Shown here piece after piece: positions 45,584 through 54,287 of a stretch of 64,000 bases of DNA; position 1 is the stretch's first letter; each line of letters opens with the position of its first letter. The DNA is taken from assembly GCF_034718895.1 (NCBI RefSeq), contig NZ_JAYERP010000002.1, forward strand, positions 1 to 64,000. Direction: 5' to 3'. Source of the DNA: Paenibacillus phoenicis (GTDB taxonomy: Bacteria; Bacillota; Bacilli; Paenibacillales; Paenibacillaceae). The position numbers and the translations under genes were made by a program. Under the pieces are notes generated by a model. That model saw only the letters and a program-made list of their open reading frames with translations, had not been told where the DNA came from and did no database searches.

Positions 45584-45689
45584 CGGCCCTTTGCGTCATT
45601 ATCCCTTTTGGTAAGGGAGTATGCTGGGGCTTCAATTCACTTGACTCTAACTTCTATCTGACCAAACGGGATCATCCTGCAAAGCGCCG
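45584..45689. repeat. Inverted-repeat element of the GGGATMATCC family, about 106 bp
   Basis: The left arm 45584-45615 (TTTGCGTCATTATCCCTTTT then GGTAAG) and the right arm 45658-45689 (ACCAAACGGGATCATCC then TGCAAAG) are inverted copies over about 32 bp with few mismatches. The interior is non-coding. Related arms occur at 30237 and 58129. Palindromic MITE-like DNA or a folded RNA are both possible. The rest of the gap 45570-45841 shows no gene. Confidence 0.65.
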
Positions 45690-45841
45690 GGCGGAAGAGG
45701 TGAAGCCTCAGCTCTTCTGCTCCTCTGCTCTTGATCTCCGTTTCGGAGCGTTCCCTTTTCAACCTGCAGGCTTCCAGGTACAATAACAGGAGTCATTCAT
45801 TACGATCCGCCCCATCTTGTGTCCGAAGGAGATGCCGTACG

Positions 45842-46054
45842 ATGCCTACTCTCAGAGAACTGTTTACCGATCTGGACTTTCAGGAAGCGTTGGACCGGAA
45901 GCTGCGCGTCCGCGTATTCCGCGACGATCACATGATCGATAACGGCAGCATTATTGTCCGTTTCACAGATGACACCATTATCACGCAGGCTGGAGTAGAC
46001 GAGTTGTCCTACCATCCACGCCGGGAATGCCAATTTTTTGAGTTAAAAAAATAA
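45842..46054 (+). CDS. Small protein of unknown function
   Basis: A 70-residue soluble protein. AAGGAG lies ten bases before the ATG. The sequence has LRVRVFRDDHMIDNGSIIVR and DDTIITQAGVDELSYHPR, a probable small beta-sheet fold ending CQFFELKK. I do not recognise the family. It is a single unit ending at a hairpin shared with the convergent transporter gene. Confidence 0.75.
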   Translation: MPTLRELFTDLDFQEALDRKLRVRVFRDDHMIDNGSIIVRFTDDTIITQAGVDELSYHPRRECQFFELKK

Positions 46055-46058
46055 CTCC

Positions 46059-46107
46059 AAGGGACGGCAACCGAGCGAGCTCTCTCCGGGTTCGTCCCTT
46101 TCACTTT
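46059..46107 (+). terminator. Terminator after the 70-residue gene
   Basis: AAGGGACG pairs with CGTCCCTT and is followed by TCACTTT; an inner AACC/GGTT stem is possible. It overlaps the 3' end of the transporter gene on the other strand. Confidence 0.65.
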
Positions 46108-47033
46108 GGCTGCCCCGCCGTCGGGAGAACCGCATTTTCCGTCTTCATGTTAGGCGTTTCTTTGCCGTAGCGAATAAAGATCCATACGCCGCATAAGATG
46201 AGCACGCCCGCCGACAGCTGCAGCGGAGTTAAGCTTTCCTTCAGCAGCAACCAGGCCAGCAGTGAGGCAAATACCGGCTCGCCGAGAACGGCCATTGACA
46301 CTGCAGAAGCGCTGAGATATTTCATCAGCCAGTTAAACAGATAATGCCCGAATAACGTAGGAACGATCGCCAGCAGAAGGAAAATGCCCCATTCCCTCGG
46401 CTCATAGCCGGTAAACCGGATGCCGGCAGCTACGTTGTATACGGCCATTGACGTTCCCGCCACGGCAAACACGAGGAAGTTATAAACAAACGCGCTGATC
46501 GTCTGTAGCAGCTGCTTGCCGACCAGGATATGAATCGCGACCGCAATCGTCCCGAGCAGAGAGAGCAAATCTCCGGTCACGGCCTTGCCGGACAAGGCGA
46601 AATCTCCGGAGCCGATCGCGATCGAGCCGATACATGCCAGCGTAATACCGAGGATCATCGCTTTATTGATTTTTGCCCCAAACAAGAAGAACGACCCGAA
46701 CATCACGATGATGGGCTCCAGTGTCAGAAGGACCGTGGAGCTTGCGACCGTCGTCAAGCGCAGCGAACCCATCCATAGCAGGAAATGCAGCCCCAGCATC
46801 AGCCCCGAAAACAAAAGACGCCCCCATTGCTTGCCAGTCAGTCGCGCAATTTCTCCCCGGTAGCGCCACAGCAGCGGCAGCATCAATACGTTCGTGATAT
46901 ACATCCGGTACATGGCAATCACCGACACTTCGGCATTGGACCAGCGGATGAAGATGGAAGAAAACGAGATGGCGATAATGCCGATCACGTAGAGGATTTC
47001 ATATTTACCCATGGACTTCGTGGTGGTGTGCAT
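46101..47033 (-). CDS. EamA/DMT family transporter
   Basis: A ten-helix drug/metabolite permease with two EamA repeats. The first starts KYEILYVIGIIAISFSSIFI and the second LLSLLGTIAVAIHILVGKQL. A conserved Pro/Glu pair lies near the end of the second half (VLGEPVFASLLAWLLLKE). The start is uncertain: no strong ribosome site is seen, and ATG 47033 or a TTG at 47087 are both possible. Substrate unknown. Confidence 0.83.
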   Translation of the reverse strand: MHTTTKSMGKYEILYVIGIIAISFSSIFIRWSNAEVSVIAMYRMYITNVLMLPLLWRYRGEIARLTGKQWGRLLFSGLMLGLHFLLWMGSLRLTTVASSTVLLTLEPIIVMFGSFFLFGAKINKAMILGITLACIGSIAIGSGDFALSGKAVTGDLLSLLGTIAVAIHILVGKQLLQTISAFVYNFLVFAVAGTSMAVYNVAAGIRFTGYEPREWGIFLLLAIVPTLFGHYLFNWLMKYLSASAVSMAVLGEPVFASLLAWLLLKESLTPLQLSAGVLILCGVWIFIRYGKETPNMKTENAVLPTAGQPK

Positions 47034-47202
47034 ATGCGTTAAGGTCCCATCTTTCTCATGAAATTTTGTCACCCGATCGGGCTGCAAACCACTTCATTAT
47101 AGCGGAGTCACAGCCGTTCCTCAATCGAAAAAATAGACCCTAAGGATCTAGTAGAAGCAGCCCCTAATCTATCGTCAAAAAAAGATGAAGGAGGAGCTTT
47201 CT

Positions 47203-47337
47203 ATGAAAAATTTAGATGTTCTGATCGGCGGCAACGACGTGGAATCGCTCATCGCGACCAACCAACGGTTAACGGCAGAACAAGTTCGGGAAATTCGCCG
47301 CAGCGGGACATGGCCCAGCGGATATCGCCTGATCTAA
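47203..47337 (+). CDS. 44-residue protein of unknown function
   Basis: A strong GAAGGAGGAG lies before the ATG. The peptide MKNLDVLIGGNDVESLIATN continues with QRLTAEQVREIRRSG and ends TWPSGYRLI. The amphipathic helix around LTAEQVREIRR is the only recognisable feature. It lies 54 bp before the rhodanese gene on the same strand and may be its first cistron. Confidence 0.6.
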   Translation: MKNLDVLIGGNDVESLIATNQRLTAEQVREIRRSGTWPSGYRLI

Positions 47338-47390
47338 GCTTTAGGCTTATAATGGTTCCATATTATGTGTGCAGAGGATGTGTACGCCTT

Positions 47391-48239
47391 ATGGAACCGA
47401 TCGTATCCAAACGTTGGCTGTTAGCTAGAATGTATGAACCGGATCTCGTCATCGTCGATTGCCGCTTTGAGCTTGGGCAGCCGGAGGCCGGGCGTGCGGC
47501 CTACGACGCCGCACATATTCCCGGTGCCGTCTATCTTGATCTGGAACAGGATCTGTCGGCACCGGTCACCACGCATGGCGGGCGTCACCCGCTGCCCGCC
47601 CCGGACGAGTTGGCCGCGCGCTTCGCCCGCGCCGGCATCGGCAACGCCACCAGGGTGGTCGCCTACGACGACCAGGGAGGCATGAACGCCTCCCGCCTAT
47701 GGTGGCTGCTGCGCTGGTTGGGCCATGACGAGGTCTACGTCATGGACGAGGGGTTCGCCGCCTGGCAAGCCGGCGGCTATCCCGTGACCGCAGAGCGGCG
47801 GACGATCGTCCCCGCCGCTTTCACCCCCTCGCCCCGGCCGCACCTGCTGGCCGGCGTCGAGGACGTCCGCCGGGCGCTGCGCGATCCCGGCATCCTGCTC
47901 GTGGACTCGCGCGCCGCGGATCGCTACGCCGGCTTGCAGGAGCCGCTCGACGTCAAGGCCGGCCACATTCCCGGGGCCATCAACCGGTTTTGGAAGCAGG
48001 TGCTGGATGACAGCGGCTCCTGGAAAAGCGAGGGCGAGCTGCGCGAGCAGCTGGCGCCGGTCATCGCCGCCCTCGACGAAGGCCGCGAGGCCATCGTCTA
48101 CTGCGGCTCCGGCGTGAGCGCTTGCCCGAACGTGCTCGCCCTCTATCGGCTTGGCTACCCGCAGGTCAAACTGTACGCCGGCAGCTGGAGCGACTGGATT
48201 TCTTATCCCGAGAACCCCATCGCGACGGGGGAGGAATAA
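47391..48239 (+). CDS. Thiosulfate/3-mercaptopyruvate-type sulfurtransferase
   Basis: Two tandem rhodanese domains. The first (about 1-130) is non-catalytic, with VIVDCRFELGQPEAGRAAYD and HIPGAVYLDLEQDLS. The second (about 160-280) carries the active Cys in VYCGSGVSACPNVLALYR and HIPGAINRFW. 282 residues is normal for TST/SseA. ATG 47391 is preferred; an ATG at 47352 would add 13 residues. The gene is notably GC-rich over 47560-48240. Confidence 0.88.
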   Translation: MEPIVSKRWLLARMYEPDLVIVDCRFELGQPEAGRAAYDAAHIPGAVYLDLEQDLSAPVTTHGGRHPLPAPDELAARFARAGIGNATRVVAYDDQGGMNASRLWWLLRWLGHDEVYVMDEGFAAWQAGGYPVTAERRTIVPAAFTPSPRPHLLAGVEDVRRALRDPGILLVDSRAADRYAGLQEPLDVKAGHIPGAINRFWKQVLDDSGSWKSEGELREQLAPVIAALDEGREAIVYCGSGVSACPNVLALYRLGYPQVKLYAGSWSDWISYPENPIATGEE

Positions 48240-48263
48240 ACGCCAGAATATGGGCCTAGGGAC

Positions 48264-48310
48264 TTTACAAGGCTCGATTTTGGGATATAATATAGTTAGA
48301 ATTCTAACTA
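48264..48310 (+). promoter_or_regulatory. marR promoter with perfect palindromic operator
   Basis: TTTACA at 48264-48269 and TATAAT at 48286-48291 have a 16-bp spacer. An 18-bp perfect palindrome TAGTTAGAATTCTAACTA at 48293-48310 starts right after the -10 box. The position suits steric repression by the MarR protein that it precedes. Confidence 0.82.
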
Positions 48311-48325
48311 AAGAGGTATCTAATC

Positions 48326-48778
48326 ATGCATCAAAGCGAGCCTATTGAGTGGCAATGGGATAAGGGGCCCATTGGCCGACTGGTCAAGACGGGGTATATC
48401 ACGCTGCGCAGGGAAGTCGAGGAATTGTTACATCCGCTGGGGTTAACACATACGCAATGGAGTGCGCTCGGCGTCATTCGTCAATATCCAGGAATCTCTC
48501 CCTCTCAACTGGAGCCGATTCTAATGATTGAACGTCCGAGCGTCACCAGCTTATTAAAAGGGTTGACGAACAAAGGACTCATCCGTTATAAGGACCATCC
48601 GCAAGACGGACGCTCTAAGCTGATTTTTTTGACGGAAGCGGGCAGCCAATTGGCGGAAGAGACGCAGCACTTCACGTCAGTTGTAGAAGAGCGAGTTAAA
48701 GCGGAGATGACGGCTGAAGAGTTCGACACCTTAAAGTCGCTCCTCACCAAAATGATCCGTACATTTGAAAAGCAGTAG
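48326..48778 (+). CDS. MarR family transcriptional regulator
   Basis: A 150-residue winged-helix dimer. LTHTQWSALGVIRQYPGISP and PSQLEPILMIERPSVTSLLK form the helix-turn-helix, and KDHPQDGRSKLIFLTEAG is the wing. It likely represses its own promoter and the doxX-like gene downstream, since the same palindrome precedes both. The inducer is unknown; in such pairs oxidative or thiol stress is common. Confidence 0.9.
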   Translation: MHQSEPIEWQWDKGPIGRLVKTGYITLRREVEELLHPLGLTHTQWSALGVIRQYPGISPSQLEPILMIERPSVTSLLKGLTNKGLIRYKDHPQDGRSKLIFLTEAGSQLAEETQHFTSVVEERVKAEMTAEEFDTLKSLLTKMIRTFEKQ

Positions 48779-48808
48779 ATTTTTATTTGCACCCCTTTTG
48801 CGTCTATG

Positions 48809-48826
48809 TAGTTAGAATTCTAATTA
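48809..48826. promoter_or_regulatory. Second copy of the MarR palindrome
   Basis: TAGTTAGAATTCTAATTA differs from the marR operator by one base and lies 25 bp before the doxX-like start. Confidence 0.82.
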
Positions 48827-48850
48827 AATTGCACTTAGGAGGCAAAGATG

Positions 48851-49243
48851 ATGAAGAGATGGATGCGTATTGTTGGATGGATCGTCGTGGGTTTGACTTC
48901 ATTGTTTTATATTCAGAGCGGTATTCAGAAGCTGGCGGGGACTGAAGAGATGATCCGGCACTTTCAAGAGATAGGTTATCCGGATTGGAGTCGAATCCTC
49001 ATTGGCTTGGTGGAAATAGCAGGCGCGGTACTGCTGGTTTGGCCGCGCTTAACCTTGTACGCCGCGACAGCCCTTGGCCTCCTTATGATTGGCGCCGTAG
49101 TTTCCGAACTGTCGGCCGGTCAAGGTTTTGGCACCTTGATGGCTGCCCAGTGGTTGGTCGTATTGGTGCTGATCGCAGGGGTGCGCCTCAGAATTGTTTT
49201 CCAATCCAAATCTAAATCTAAGCGTGTTGAAAGCCATGCTTGA
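48851..49243 (+). CDS. DoxX-like membrane protein, MarR-controlled
   Basis: A 130-residue four-helix membrane protein. FYIQSGIQKLAGTEEMIRHF and LIGLVEIAGAVLLVWPRLTL are DoxX-type. Two adjacent ATG codons follow AGGAGG; the second has the better spacing. Unlike the DoxX protein at 10759 it has its own MarR operator, suggesting a stress-inducible role. The C-terminal tail is basic. Confidence 0.85.
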   Translation: MKRWMRIVGWIVVGLTSLFYIQSGIQKLAGTEEMIRHFQEIGYPDWSRILIGLVEIAGAVLLVWPRLTLYAATALGLLMIGAVVSELSAGQGFGTLMAAQWLVVLVLIAGVRLRIVFQSKSKSKRVESHA

Positions 49244-49365
49244 ACCATTGGGCATAAGAAAAACGTCAATCGACGTACATTCAATGTAGACAGACCGCGT
49301 TTAGCGGAAGTTTTTCTTGCGATATCAGGATGTCAATGCCCCGAAGTTTATACTTTCTGATATCT

Positions 49366-49392
49366 TAAAAAATGGCGCCAGAAACCGGCGCC
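49366..49392 (-). terminator. GDPD gene terminator
   Basis: GGCGCC pairs with GGCGCC around a seven-base loop, followed by ATTTTTTAAG on the minus strand. Just beyond it a GATATCAG/CTGATATC pair (49321-49364) may terminate the doxX-like transcript. Confidence 0.8.
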
Positions 49393-49400
49393 TTCACCAT

Positions 49401-51176
49401 TTACAGATCCACTTCTACCATCGACTGGGCGGTCTCCGGATAATCGGTGATGATGCCGTCGATCGGATATTTGAGCACTTCCTTCATGTCCCTCCGGGTA
49501 TTCACGGTCCACACCCAAACCTCGCGGCCGTCGGCATGGGCCTGGTTCACTAGGAAATCGGTTAACATCACCTGCTCAATCGTATAGAAATCGACGTCGA
49601 GCACCGATAGATCTCCGAGGGCGAAGAACAGAATTCGCCCGATCTTGATCTCGGGAGCCAATTCACGGATTCGGCCAAGCACTTCGCCGTCGAAGGATTG
49701 CACTCTCACCTCTTCCTCGGCTCCAGCTTCCTTGATGAGGCGGACAACCTCCTCCGCCAGCGCTTCACTAGGGGAGCCGTTGGGCTTCAGGTCCAGCAGC
49801 AGCTTGATTCGCCCTTGCGCCTCGGCGAGCACGCTGGACAACGAGGGGATATGTATCGGATAACCGTTCGCATCGATGCCGATGCTCAGTTGCTGCACTT
49901 CGTTGAAGCTCATATCCGCGATCCGCTTCCGCAAGCCTGTCATCCGTCGCAGGTCGGAATCGTGGTTTAACACAGCGACGCCATCCTTGGTCAACTGCAC
50001 GTCCAACTCCACGACTTGAAGGCCTTTGTCGATCGCGGAGATCAGGGCAGGCAGCGAATTTTCCGGAGCATTCGACGTATCCCCGCGATGCACTGCGATC
50101 TGCACGTTCCATTTTGCGTAGACGAGACTCTCGTTCGCCCGCAAACCGATCAGCAGCGCTAGCGAAATATAAAGGGCCGCGCTTAGGACATACACCATCC
50201 TTTTCCACTTTAGCCCCTTCCACCAATCTACGATCTGGTTCTCCAGACGACCGATTCGGCTGCGGCGCACCTGCAGCTGATCCCTTGGCCGAATCCATTT
50301 TAAGCGGCCCAACGCATAATAAAGTCTCGTCAGCACGAACAGGTTGATTGGCAGCAGCAGAAGCTCCAGCAGATAAGCCAGTACCGTCGTAACCGGCAGT
50401 GAATAGTGCTGGGACACCAACGCAAGCACATCCAGATCAAGCCAGGAAGGGATGTGCCCAAGGGCAGTCACCACCGCGGAGGTGACCCCGACCACCGTAC
50501 AGTTAAACAGAAGCAGCGTTCCAAACAGCCGCCACCGCCGACCTTGCGTCAGCTCATGGCTTTGGCGAACCGCCTGCCGGAGATTCATATCCTCGAGCAC
50601 GATACAATGCAGGACGAAAATCCAGCGGAGCAAAGTATAGAGCAGCCCTGCGATCAGCACGAGATAAGCTACGGTCATGGTGAATGAGGCATCCAGCACT
50701 TGATTGTTCAAGAAGATCGGCACGTTAAACAACGCGTAAAACGAAGCCGACAGCGGCGAGTCCACAAACGGAATCAAGAGCAGCAACAACAGCAGCAGCT
50801 GGAATACGCCAAACCCGAACAGCTTGGGCATTTTATGCAGCACCGTTAACACAGCATCAGAAATGGCAATCGACTTGCCAAAAAAGCGCTGCTGAATCAG
50901 CACGATGAGGACCAACAATTCAATCAGCAGGGTAAAAGAGGCAACAAGCCCGATGAGAGTCAGCCCCGCCATACCTTTATAGCTCAACCCGATCCGGTAA
51001 ACCTCCCCGTTCAACAGGGAACCGGAGCCGACCACCCGGAGAACCCGGTTGAACAGGAACGTCGTAACCGGCAGGACAAAGACGCTTGTGGCCAGCATAT
51101 ACAGCAGTTGAAACAGCAGCAGCTTACCGGAATACTTGCGGAAGTCACGGATGCTTCTGCCGATCAGTTTAAGCAT
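49401..51176 (-). CDS. Membrane-anchored glycerophosphodiester phosphodiesterase
   Basis: The N-terminal part (about 1-340) has roughly seven hydrophobic helices of the GDPD membrane domain. The C-terminal GDPD domain (about 350-591) starts IAVHRGDTSNAPENSLPALI with VELDVQLTKDGVAVLNHDSD, giving the His, Glu and Asp active-site residues. It hydrolyses glycerophosphodiesters to glycerol 3-phosphate and alcohol, probably at the membrane. The ATG at 51176 follows GGGAAGGGGG; the longer frame overlaps hxlR. Confidence 0.87.
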   Translation of the reverse strand: MLKLIGRSIRDFRKYSGKLLLFQLLYMLATSVFVLPVTTFLFNRVLRVVGSGSLLNGEVYRIGLSYKGMAGLTLIGLVASFTLLIELLVLIVLIQQRFFGKSIAISDAVLTVLHKMPKLFGFGVFQLLLLLLLLIPFVDSPLSASFYALFNVPIFLNNQVLDASFTMTVAYLVLIAGLLYTLLRWIFVLHCIVLEDMNLRQAVRQSHELTQGRRWRLFGTLLLFNCTVVGVTSAVVTALGHIPSWLDLDVLALVSQHYSLPVTTVLAYLLELLLLPINLFVLTRLYYALGRLKWIRPRDQLQVRRSRIGRLENQIVDWWKGLKWKRMVYVLSAALYISLALLIGLRANESLVYAKWNVQIAVHRGDTSNAPENSLPALISAIDKGLQVVELDVQLTKDGVAVLNHDSDLRRMTGLRKRIADMSFNEVQQLSIGIDANGYPIHIPSLSSVLAEAQGRIKLLLDLKPNGSPSEALAEEVVRLIKEAGAEEEVRVQSFDGEVLGRIRELAPEIKIGRILFFALGDLSVLDVDFYTIEQVMLTDFLVNQAHADGREVWVWTVNTRRDMKEVLKYPIDGIITDYPETAQSMVEVDL

Positions 51177-51196
51177 GGACCCCCTTCCCTGTTCCA

Positions 51197-51541
51197 TCAG
51201 GTCCACCGCGCAGCCCAAACCTTCATCTCATGACATATGACATGCAAGTCCATCCCCTTCGGCGTAAGCGTGTATTCGACCGTCACGGGAACGGTAGGAT
51301 ACACTGTACGCTCCAGTACGCCCTTCTCCTCCAGATGGCGCAACGTACTGGTTAACGCCCGTGGACTCACTTGAGGGATTCGGCGTTGCAGCTCCCCAAA
51401 GCGCAGCGTCCCTCCAAACAGCTCGCGGATCACGAGGAACGCCCATTTTCCTCCGAGGACGTCCAACGTTTTTTCGATATTGCATTCGATATGCTCCGGC
51501 GTTTTCGGAATGTAATTGCTAGCCTTGCGGATGCTGTTCAT
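51197..51541 (-). CDS. HxlR family transcriptional regulator
   Basis: A 114-residue winged helix of the HxlR/YodB class. Near the N terminus it has HIECNIEKTLDVLGGKWAFL with a single Cys that could be redox active, then ELFGGTLRFGELQRRIPQVS and PRALTSTLRHLEEKGVLERT. GGGAGG precedes the ATG. It is divergent from the aldo/keto reductase gene, an obvious candidate target. Confidence 0.9.
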   Translation of the reverse strand: MNSIRKASNYIPKTPEHIECNIEKTLDVLGGKWAFLVIRELFGGTLRFGELQRRIPQVSPRALTSTLRHLEEKGVLERTVYPTVPVTVEYTLTPKGMDLHVICHEMKVWAARWT

Positions 51542-51750
51542 TCGTAAAAACCTCCCCTGGAAGTGTTGCTTTAGTGATGTATAAGAGTTGCTATTTCAGG
51601 CGATATAGGTTCGTTATAGGGCGCTATACTTTTTATAGTAAGTATCACAGATATAATTTAGTGAAGGAGTTTTCACTTCTTTCAATTGTATATGAACTTT
51701 TATAGAATGAAAATGGTTCCAACACAAATGCTCAAGGAGGATGATGAAAC

Positions 51751-52689
51751 ATGGAATATAGAAGACTAGGCGGAAGCGGCCTCAAAGTCAGTGAAATCAG
51801 CTTGGGAAGCTGGCTGACTTACGGCGGGTACGTCGAACGTGAAAACGCGGAGAAATCGATCAAAACCGCTTACGATCTAGGGATCAACTTCTTTGACACC
51901 GCCAATGTATACGAAAAAGGGGCCGCCGAAGAGCTGGTGGGCAAAGCGCTTAAAGCTTACCCCCGGGAATCCTATGTATTGGCTACGAAAGCGTTCTGGC
52001 CGATGGGGGATGGACCTAACGATCGCGGTTTGTCGCGGAAGCACGTCATGGAGCAGGTCCATGCCAGCCTGAAGCGTCTTGGCCATGATTATATCGATAT
52101 CTTTTATTGCCACCGTCACGATCCGGAGACACCGCTTTACGAAACGCTGCGCACGATCGATGACCTGATCCGTCAAGGCAAAATCCTGTACGCCGGCGTC
52201 AGCGAATGGCAAGCCTCACAAATTGCGGAAGCTGTTGGCTTGGCCGATCGTTACCTGCTGGATCGCATCGTCGTGAATCAGCCGGTATATAACATGTTTA
52301 ATCGTTATATCGAGAAGGAAGTCATCCCGGTCAGCGAACGTCACGGCATCGGCCAGGTGGTCTTCTCTCCGCTGGCTCAAGGTCTGCTAACCGGTAAATA
52401 TACATCTGCAACCGATATTCCGCAGGACAGCCGTGCAGCCAAGCTGGAATGGGTTCGCAAAGGCATTACGGAAGAGAACATCGCCAAGGTGAAGCAGCTT
52501 GAGGGAATTGCCGCTGAACTTGGCATCACGGTAGGTAACCTGGCCCTGGCTTGGATTTTGCGCCAAAACAACGTGGCCAGCGCACTGGTTGGCGCCAGCC
52601 GTCCGGAACAGGTGATCGAGAACGCCAAAGCTTCCGGCATCAAACTAAGCGAGGACGTGCTGACGCGGATCGAAGAGATTCTGAACTAA
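51751..52689 (+). CDS. Aldo/keto reductase
   Basis: A 312-residue NADP-dependent (beta/alpha)8 reductase of the Kv-beta/YrpG-like group. Asp49, Tyr54, Lys80 and His121 form the catalytic set (INFFDTANVYEKG, LATKAFW, YCHRHDP). The cofactor loops FSPLAQGLLTGKYT and VGASRPEQVIENA are clear. The substrate is unknown, probably a small reactive aldehyde. AAGGAGG precedes it. It is followed by an SDR gene at 18 bp. Confidence 0.92.
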   Translation: MEYRRLGGSGLKVSEISLGSWLTYGGYVERENAEKSIKTAYDLGINFFDTANVYEKGAAEELVGKALKAYPRESYVLATKAFWPMGDGPNDRGLSRKHVMEQVHASLKRLGHDYIDIFYCHRHDPETPLYETLRTIDDLIRQGKILYAGVSEWQASQIAEAVGLADRYLLDRIVVNQPVYNMFNRYIEKEVIPVSERHGIGQVVFSPLAQGLLTGKYTSATDIPQDSRAAKLEWVRKGITEENIAKVKQLEGIAAELGITVGNLALAWILRQNNVASALVGASRPEQVIENAKASGIKLSEDVLTRIEEILN

Positions 52690-52707
52690 GAAGGAGTCGA
52701 AGCAGCC

Positions 52708-53556
52708 ATGGCTAAAGTCGTAGTTACCGGGGGAAGCGGAATGTTAGGGCGCTACGTTGTACGAGAATTCGTCGAACGCGGGTATGACGTGCTGAACGTA
52801 GACGTCCGGCCTTCGGAAGACCCGGTCTGTCCGACGTTGATCGCCGATCTGGAGCAGCTTGGCGAATGCTACAGCGCGCTGACCGGCGCGGACGCGGTTG
52901 TTCATCTCGCCGCGATTCCCGCCGCGCATATCCGCACGCCGGAGGTCACCTTTCTCAATAATGTGATGTCGACGTACAACATTTTGCAGGCTGCGGAAGG
53001 GCTGGGCATCCGCAAGGCGGTGATCGCCTCCAGCGAATCCTCCTACGGCATCGTCTTTGCGGTGCATCCGCCCGCCCCGAAATACGTGCCGGTGGATGAA
53101 GCGCACCCACAGCTCCCCGAGGACAGCTACGGCTTGTCCAAGGTGGTGAACGAGCTGACCGCGGACATGTTCCACCGCCGCACCGGAATGCAGATCGTAT
53201 CGCTGCGGCTGGGCAACGTGATTCCGCCGGAACGCTATGCAACGTTCCCGTCCTTCATCCACGATCCGGCTCAGCGGGAACGCATCCTGTGGAGCTACAT
53301 CGATACGCGCGATGCGGCAACCGCATGCCGGCTGGCCGTCGAAGCGGACGGCCTCGGCGCGGTGGCGCTGAACATCGCCGCGGACGACTCCAGCATGGCG
53401 ATTCGCAGCCGGGAGCTGATGGCCGCCCGCTTCCCGGGCGTCACAGACTTCCGCGCGCCGCTGGAAGGGCACGAAACGCTGCTCAGCAACGAGAAAGCCA
53501 AACAACTGCTTGGATGGCAGCCTGTCCATTTCTGGCGGGATGAAGTTAAGCCATAA
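52708..53556 (+). CDS. NAD(P)-dependent epimerase/dehydratase family protein
   Basis: An extended SDR. The Rossmann loop is VTGGSGMLGRYVVREF, the substrate Ser/Thr is in SSESSYG, and the catalytic pair is in DSYGLSKVVNEL (YxxxK). WSYIDTRDAATACRLA is typical of NAD-dependent epimerases. The product and substrate are unknown. It is translationally close to the aldo/keto reductase gene, so they probably form one operon. Confidence 0.88.
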   Translation: MAKVVVTGGSGMLGRYVVREFVERGYDVLNVDVRPSEDPVCPTLIADLEQLGECYSALTGADAVVHLAAIPAAHIRTPEVTFLNNVMSTYNILQAAEGLGIRKAVIASSESSYGIVFAVHPPAPKYVPVDEAHPQLPEDSYGLSKVVNELTADMFHRRTGMQIVSLRLGNVIPPERYATFPSFIHDPAQRERILWSYIDTRDAATACRLAVEADGLGAVALNIAADDSSMAIRSRELMAARFPGVTDFRAPLEGHETLLSNEKAKQLLGWQPVHFWRDEVKP

Positions 53557-53580
53557 ACCGCCTGCGGCTGTTCACGCAGA

Positions 53581-53620
53581 AGAACCCGGCTCCGCCGATA
53601 CGGAGCCGGGTTCTTTTTTT
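53581..53620 (+). terminator. Terminator of the reductase operon
   Basis: AGAACCCGGCTCCG pairs perfectly with CGGAGCCGGGTTCT around a six-base loop and is followed by TTTTTTT. Confidence 0.95.
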
Positions 53621-53712
53621 ACTAGCCTTACTGTATCCCAAAACCGCGTTTTTTGATATCTTAGAGGAAGTCATACCAATCAACGAATACATCGAATCAG
53701 GAGATTTCCGTT

Positions 53713-54279
53713 ATGCGCAAACACATTGTAGCCATCGATATGGACGATACCCTATGCCATCTCGTGCCCAAAGCGATTTACTATCATAATCTGCAGTTTC
53801 CCGACCGTCAGCTCACCATGGACCAAATGACCAGCTTTGATATGACACAAATCTGGCATCCCGAGTGTAATGAAGATCTCTTCTTCGGACGCCCCGGCTT
53901 GTATGAGGAGCTGGAGATCTTTGATGAGCATACCGTCGAGGAAGTACGCAAAATGACGCAGGAGCATGATGTGATCATCGTTACGGCCGCCCGCCCCTCA
54001 TCTGTACAGGAAAAATGGAACTGGCTGCAACGCTGGATGCCGTTTATCCCGTTTGAGAACTTCTTCGTCGCCAAGCGAAAAACGCTGCTGGACTTCGACC
54101 TGATAATCGATGACGGGCCGCATAATTTGCAGCCTGCCAAGGAAGCTGGCCGGCTCACCATCGGGATCCCACGCCCGTGGAACGCCCCGATTCAGCAGCA
54201 ATTCCTCATGAAGGATTCATGGGAAGGCATGAGCGACTTGGTGAACCAGCTGTTGGCTGAACGTTTCCCAAGGGAATAG
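53713..54279 (+). CDS. 5'(3')-deoxyribonucleotidase, NT5C/YqfW type
   Basis: A HAD hydrolase of 188 residues. The nucleophile motif IDMDDTLCH has Asp9 and Asp11. IVTAARPSSVQEKWNWLQRW is motif II, and LIIDDGPHNLQP is motif IV. It dephosphorylates nucleoside monophosphates, probably deoxyribonucleotides. It is next to tdk and dgt, consistent with deoxynucleotide pool control. Confidence 0.87.
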   Translation: MRKHIVAIDMDDTLCHLVPKAIYYHNLQFPDRQLTMDQMTSFDMTQIWHPECNEDLFFGRPGLYEELEIFDEHTVEEVRKMTQEHDVIIVTAARPSSVQEKWNWLQRWMPFIPFENFFVAKRKTLLDFDLIIDDGPHNLQPAKEAGRLTIGIPRPWNAPIQQQFLMKDSWEGMSDLVNQLLAERFPRE

Positions 54280-54287
54280 CTCAGCGG

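Noticed and set aside
45585..45786. Open frame reading the inverted-repeat element as coding (LTKRDHPAK)
   Set aside because: The same LTKRDHP-like string appears at 30237 and 58272 only because the repeat arm is reused; no ribosome site is present.
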